Positions 59,340 through 64,000 of a stretch of 64,000 nt of DNA are shown piece after piece. The stretch's first letter is position 1; each line of letters starts with the position of its first letter. Made by a program: the position numbers and the translations under genes. Below the pieces are notes generated by a model. That model was not told the origin of the DNA. It was given only the letters and a program-made list of their open reading frames with translations, and ran no database searches. This DNA comes from Adiantum capillus-veneris (lineage: Eukaryota > Streptophyta > Polypodiopsida > Polypodiales > Pteridaceae), in the NCBI GenBank assembly GCA_014529385.2, contig CM043958.1, positions 126,331,817 to 126,395,816 of the forward strand. The letters are read 5' to 3'.

Positions 59340-61370
59340 TCATCACAAAGAGCTTATTGTAGGGCCACTAGACATGTTATGTGTCTCACATGATGGCACA
59401 AACTAGACCATTAGCTAGAGATGATACACTCGTTTGGATTGAGAGAAACAATACACATGATGGTTTCTCCTAGGGTTGGCTCATATCTGGATTGTCACAC
59501 TAGAGGCACAAGGATTTTATGTTTGGGTCCCTAGACCACATACCATTTCACATCCTCATAGATATCCTACACTTTCTTTGACCAACCATGCTACAAAGAT
59601 CTAGACCATGTTCATGACCTATAGGGAGGTCTACCCCACGACAAATGCCGACATGAGCTAGACATTCACGACCATAGGTGAGGTGAGATTAACCTACATT
59701 TATTGAGAGATTGTGGACATTGAAGAATTGGATAAAGAAGAACCTACTACCTATCACACTACAAGTTGACACGTGTCATAGCACACCTAACATTACCATT
59801 GACCATGTTGCTGACTTAGAGCTAGGGAAGAGTTAGCCATTGAGGGATCTTGAGCCACACAGTTCATTGCGCACACAATCACAAATCGATGTCATCCCAA
59901 CTAATTAGTTATGCTATAGGTTCTACCATCCACTTGGAGCTAGGTGCTAGCCAACCAATGACCATCAGATAGAGAGTTAGGACATTACATGTTTCATTGT
60001 TTGGAGAGAGTTCCCTTATCCCTCCTAGTTGCACTAGATCCTACACTTGTGCAGATTGACCATGGTGCACTAGACACATGCACATATACTAGAGGCTCTT
60101 TTTTTCTTTTGAGTTTTTTCCCTCTAAGTATCCAAGTATAAGAACTTAGTCTAGGATTTGTTTTTATTTGCATTTAGGTAATAAAACTTTCATTTCTATG
60201 TTGACACACCTTTTTAGGTTTTAGTGGCTTGTTTATGATTTTGCAGCATAAATGGACTTGAGCTTTCATGTAGCATGAATAGATTCAGCTTCAGCATTGC
60301 ATGTTTGCTTTCACGACTATTAATGAGACACAACACATACCTCCAGGAGTACTACTTCTTATGATTCAAGTTGAAGGACATTTATACTTGGTGCTGATTT
60401 TGCTTTTTTCATGGTTTGATTGAGTGCATTTAGTTATGCTTTATTATCTTCGATCAAAGATGTATAAAATTTGTCTTTGCTATAGCTAATTCACCTAGAG
60501 TTTAGTCTTAGCAATGAGCCTTGAGGTTAGGAGGCTGTGACTTTAGGTTAACTCATTTACTTGACCGCTAGTCATAATTAGTAAAATTACTTGAATGTTT
60601 GAGACCTTAGGAGTGTTTTAGGCAAAGAGAGGCTTTCTCACTTGGTCAACAAAGAACACTAGTGAGAATTCAAAGGAAACGGAAGCAAAAACAAAAGTGC
60701 CATAAATGTAAAATCTTAAGTTGGAAGAGTAATCTAGGCTGGATCTTCGTATTTCACTCACATGTATTGCCTATGGTATAGAGCCCTAGAGGTTCCCAAT
60801 GTGGGTGCTTTTCTTTGAGAAGAAAATACCCCTAGGCATACAAAATAAGCACACACATCAAATGATGCATACAAAATAAGCACTCACGTCAAATGATTCT
60901 GAATCAATGTGAAAAAGAAGAATGAAAAAAAAGAGAAAAAGGAAAAGAAAGAAAAATGACACGAAAAAGACTTCCATTGAGCTTCAAGAGAAAAATTCAA
61001 GCTTTTATTTGGAGTTTAGTCATCTATTCAAGGCCAAAAGACACAATTAGGGATTATTACATTTAGATATTCTTCCTAACTTAGCTAGTGCTAGATTGAG
61101 TGTTTTAACCCTCAGTCATAGTTAACTAATTAAAAGACTCATCCATAAGCCCAAAACTCTTGATTGATTAATTTCAGCAAATGCAAATTATTTTTCCTTA
61201 ATGAAAGTGTAAAATTTCATAATTATTTGCATTTATTCATTTCCACATGTGCTTTGCATTCCCCTTATGCTTTGTTGCCATATGATTCACCTTACCACCT
61301 CATCCACATTTTACTTTTGTAGGCACATTCTTCCTTGAGCATCTACCACAACATGGATATGTTAGTGACG
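59340..61370. other. 3' part of the large element's interior, no gene recognised
   Basis: AT-rich sequence with many stops. It ends in the polypurine tract at about 61,373-61,393. Confidence 0.45.
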
Positions 61371-61372
61371 AC

Positions 61373-61393
61373 AAAGCTTAGAAAGAGGAACAA
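61373..61393 (+). other. Polypurine tract of the large element
   Basis: AAAGCTTAGAAAGAGGAACAA directly precedes TGTTGGCAG, the start of the second LTR. Confidence 0.7.
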
Positions 61394-61915
61394 TGTTGGC
61401 AGCATCCAACATCAGCAGTCTTTTACCTCTTCTCCGTGAACATAATTTTCATCTATTATGTATAGATAATTTATGGGCTCTCAACACGTTTGAGATTGTA
61501 TCTATTATCTTACTTTATGTGCCTTACGCAGTTAGACATTTGTTTCTAAAACCTAGGCATATAAGTGAACTGTAGGTCATGTGAAAGGGGGAGATATCAT
61601 TTTCAGAGAAAACCTAGAGTAGAGAAGAAGAAGAAAGAGGCTATGGAGGTGGAAGCTTGGAGCTGCATGTACTCTCTTCACAAATTGGTTAAGCATGCAA
61701 TGAAGTTGAGTCCTATTGCTTCTCTCTTTGATTCTCCTTCAAGTTGTGTATTAGTGTCTTGATTTGTGTGTATTGAGAACTAATCATCCTCTAATTTCTT
61801 GACTGCCTATTGAGTGTTTGACTATGGTGTTGTGTCCATGGTTACATTTGTGTGTAGATTAGAATTTGTCCATGCATTGCTCCAATAATAACCCCATGAG
61901 CTTGGGTGAGCTCGT
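61394..61915 (+). repeat. 3' LTR of the large element, truncated
   Basis: Matches the first roughly 520 bp of 50,989-51,806. The match ends at GAGCTCGTG; the remaining 300 bp of LTR are replaced by the palindromic array. Confidence 0.82.
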
Positions 61916-61924
61916 GTGAAATTG

Positions 61925-64000
61925 CTTAAATGAGCCCCTTTAAAGCTTCCTATAGCACTAAGTGCCGACATGTGGTGCTATAGGAAACTCCGCAAAGTGC
62001 TTAAATTATTCCCTTTGAAGCTTCCTATAGCACCAATGATGACACATGGTGCTACATGCAGCTCCATAAGTGCTTAAATTAGACCTTATGAAGCTTCCTA
62101 TAGCACCACATGCTGACACATGGTGCTACAAGCAGCTTTGCAAAAGACTTAAAGCCCCTTTGAAGATTCCAAAAATATAATGTGGCGGCACATGGTGCTA
62201 CAAGCATCTCCACAAAGAGCTTAAATTAGCCTCTTTGAAATTTCCTTTAACACCACATGTCGACACGTGGTGCTACAAGCAACTCCACAAAGTGCTTAAT
62301 TAACCTCTTTGAAACTTTCTTTAGCACCACTTCTCAACACATGGTGCTACAGGTAGGTCTACAAAGCTCATAGATTAGCCTCTTTGAAGATTCCTATAGC
62401 ACCACATGTAGACACATGGTGCTACATGCAACTCCATAAAGGGCTTAAATTTTTCATTATGAAGCTTCCTATAGCACGATTTCACAAAGTGCTTAAATTA
62501 ATTGTATCGCTTAAATTAGCCTCTTTAAAGCTTCTTACAACACCACGTGCTGACACTTGGTGCTAACAAAAACTCCATAAATTGCTTAATTAGCTCTAAT
62601 GAAGCTTCCAATAGCACCACGTGCCATCACATGGTGCTATAAGAAACTCTACAAATGGCTTAAAGTCTCTTTGAATATTCCTATAGCACCACATATCGAC
62701 ACATGATGGTACAGGCAGCTCCATAAACGCTTAAATTAGCCTCTTTGAAACTTCCTTTAGCACCACGTATCGACACGTGGTGCTACAGGCTGCTCCACAA
62801 AACACTAAAATTAACCTCTTTGAAGCTTCCTAGAGTAGCATGTGCCAACACGTGGTGCTACAAGCAGCTTCATAAAGCGCTTAAATTAGCCCTTATGTAG
62901 CTTCCAGTAACACCATGTGCTGACACGTGGTGCTACAAGCAGCTTTGCAAATGGCTTAAATCCCCTTTGGATATTCCTATACCACCATGTGCCTACATGT
63001 GGTGCTACAAGTAGCTCCACAAAGTACTTAAACTAGCCTCTTTGAAACTTTATTTAGCACCACGTGTCGATACGTGGTGCTAAAGCTACATGCCACTCCA
63101 CAAAGTGCTTAAATTGGCCTCTTGAAACTTCCTTTAGCACCACGTGTCAACACGTGGTGCTACAAGCAGCTCCACAAAGCACTTAAATTAGCATCTTTGA
63201 AGCTTCCTATAGCACCACATGCTGATACATGGTGCTACAAGCAACTTTGCAAAAGACTTAAAGCCCCTTTGAAGATTCTTAAAATATCATGTGCCGACAC
63301 ATGGTGCTACAAGCGCTTTTGTGCAAATGCATGTAGCACCACATGTCGACACGTGGTGCTAAAGAAAGTTTCAAAGATGCTATTTAAGCGCTTTGTGGAG
63401 TTGCTTGTAGCACCACATGGCAAGACGTGGTGCTAAAGGAAGTTTCAAAGAGGCTAGTTTAAGCGCTTTGTGGAGTTTCTTTTAGCACCACGTGTCGAAA
63501 CGTGGTGCTACAGGAAGTTTCAAAAAGGCTAATTTAAGCGCTTTGTGGAGTTGCATGTAACACCACGTGTCAACACGTGGTGCTAAAGAAAGTTTCAAAG
63601 AGGCTAATTTAAGAGCTTTGTGGAGTTGCGTGTAGCACCACGTGTCAATGTGTGGTGCTAAAAAAAGTTTCAAAGAGGCTAATTTGAGCTCTTTGTGGAG
63701 TTTCTTGTAGCACCACGTGGCGACACATGGTGCTAAAGGAAGTTTCAAAGAGGCTAGTTTAAGAGCTTTTTAGAGCTGCTTGTAGCACCACGTGTCGACA
63801 CATGGTGCTACAGGAAGTTTCAAAGAGGCTAATTTAAGCGCTTTGTGGAGTTGCATGTAGCACCATGTGTCGACACGTGGTGCTAAAGGAAGTTTCAAAG
63901 AGGCTAGTTTATGCACTTTGTGGAGCTGCTTGTAGAACCACGTGTCGACACGTGGTGCTACGTGCAGTTCCACAAAGCGCTTAAATTATCCTTTTTGAAA
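61925..64000. repeat. Palindromic tandem array, unit 74-75 bp, about 28 units
   Basis: Each unit has a palindrome made of arms TAGCACCACGTG and CACGTGGTGCTA around TCGA (28 bp when perfect) and a spacer of about 47 bp. The spacer reads CTCCACAAAGCGCTTAAATT-AGCCTCTTTGAAACTTCC in the left part. From about 63,330 to 63,930 the spacer is in the opposite orientation, and the palindromes sit exactly 75 bp apart (63,482, 63,557, 63,632, 63,707, 63,782, 63,857, 63,932). After 63,960 the first orientation returns. The array runs off the right edge of the window. Units on the left are more diverged than those on the right. Open frames across it on both strands are artefacts of the repeat. Confidence 0.95.
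63311..63340. other. Inversion point inside the palindromic array
   Basis: Between palindromes at 63,284-63,310 and 63,333-63,361 the spacing drops to about 50 bp, and the spacer strand changes. The junction AAGCGCTTTTGTGCAAATGC mixes parts of both spacer orientations. Confidence 0.8.

Larger units (their letters stand above)
50989..61915 (+). mobile_element. Large LTR element without recognisable pol
   Basis: The 5' LTR is 50,989-51,806 (818 bp), and its copy at 61,394-61,915 keeps about the first 520 bp. Just after the 5' LTR, TGGCACCATTGTTGGGGA (51,809) matches the tRNA-Asp-type PBS of plant Tat/Athila gypsy elements (TGGCGCCGTTGCCGGGGA) with a few changes. AAAGCTTAGAAAGAGGAACAA before the second LTR is a polypurine tract. 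The interior of about 9.6 kb has AT-rich runs, microsatellites, a diverged 128-bp tandem repeat, and one decayed ORF of unknown function, but no RT, RNase H or integrase. The 3' LTR is cut by the palindromic array. The region at 46.1-50.8 kb could be the tail of a related element that shares the LTR at 50,989. Confidence 0.75.

Noticed and set aside
62384-63973. Open frames with repeated DTWCYKQLHKALKLASLKLP-type peptides on both strands
   Set aside because: They are translations of the 75-bp repeat; a unit of 75 bp is a multiple of three, so frames stay open by arithmetic.
61925-64000. CRISPR-like array (regular palindromic repeats with spacers)
   Set aside because: Spacers are copies of one another, not unique; the context is plant transposons; no cas genes. 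It is a satellite-type tandem array.

Overview
The window looks like nuclear DNA of a land plant with a large, repeat-rich genome. Plant-type CACTA, hAT, Ty1/copia and Ty3/gypsy elements nest in one another, and there are many long (GA/CT)n, (CA/TG)n and (AT)n microsatellites. I cannot name the species; a fern, gymnosperm or other large-genome plant would fit, but this is inference. I see no intact host gene, no rRNA or tRNA gene, no CRISPR array and no bacterial features. Nearly every long reading frame is a decayed transposon gene or a translated simple repeat.

Layout. 1-2.6 kb: microsatellites and short tandem duplications. 2.66-5.05 kb (+): a broken gene with a protein-kinase-like domain and a coiled-coil tail. 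5.4-7.5 kb (-): a decayed hAT transposase (BED finger, DUF659, dimerisation region). 8.8-9.65 kb: GA-rich minisatellite DNA. 9,656-15,451: a structurally complete LTR element (172-bp LTRs, AGAGT target duplication, initiator-Met-type PBS, polypurine tract, minus orientation) with no recognisable gag-pol. 15.5-17.2 kb: a 35-bp tandem repeat, then the truncated 3' end of a Ty3/gypsy element. 17.3-18.9 kb (-): a Ty1/copia relic with a large internal deletion. 19.9-24.4 kb: long GA/CT tracts, six copies of a small hairpin repeat, a processed, frameshifted TRAP-beta (SSR2) retrocopy with its poly(A) tract, and a 500-bp foldback MITE. 28.7-30.5 kb (-): a CACTA Tnp2 relic.

32,204 to about 45,852 (-): a larger CACTA element with a terminal CACTACAAG end, subterminal GTCGCTA repeats, an En/Spm-type second gene, a long hairpin and a broken Tnp2 gene. 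A 7.1-kb Ty3/gypsy element (38,544-45,667) with gag, protease, RT, RNase H, a second RNase H and integrase is inserted in it. 46.1-50.8 kb (+): a decayed gypsy gag-protease region followed by degenerate repeats of a W(V/I/L)PK peptide motif. 50,989 to about 61,915 (+): a large LTR element with a tRNA-Asp-type PBS, about 9.6 kb of interior and no RT or integrase that I can see. 61,925-64,000: a tandem array of about 28 units of 74-75 bp, each centred on a 28-bp palindrome; the spacers change strand inside the array.

The genes do not form a pathway; the window records layered transposition. The observations most worth following are the palindromic array, the long hairpin in the CACTA element, the small hairpin family tied to GA tracts, and the two LTR elements without polymerase genes.
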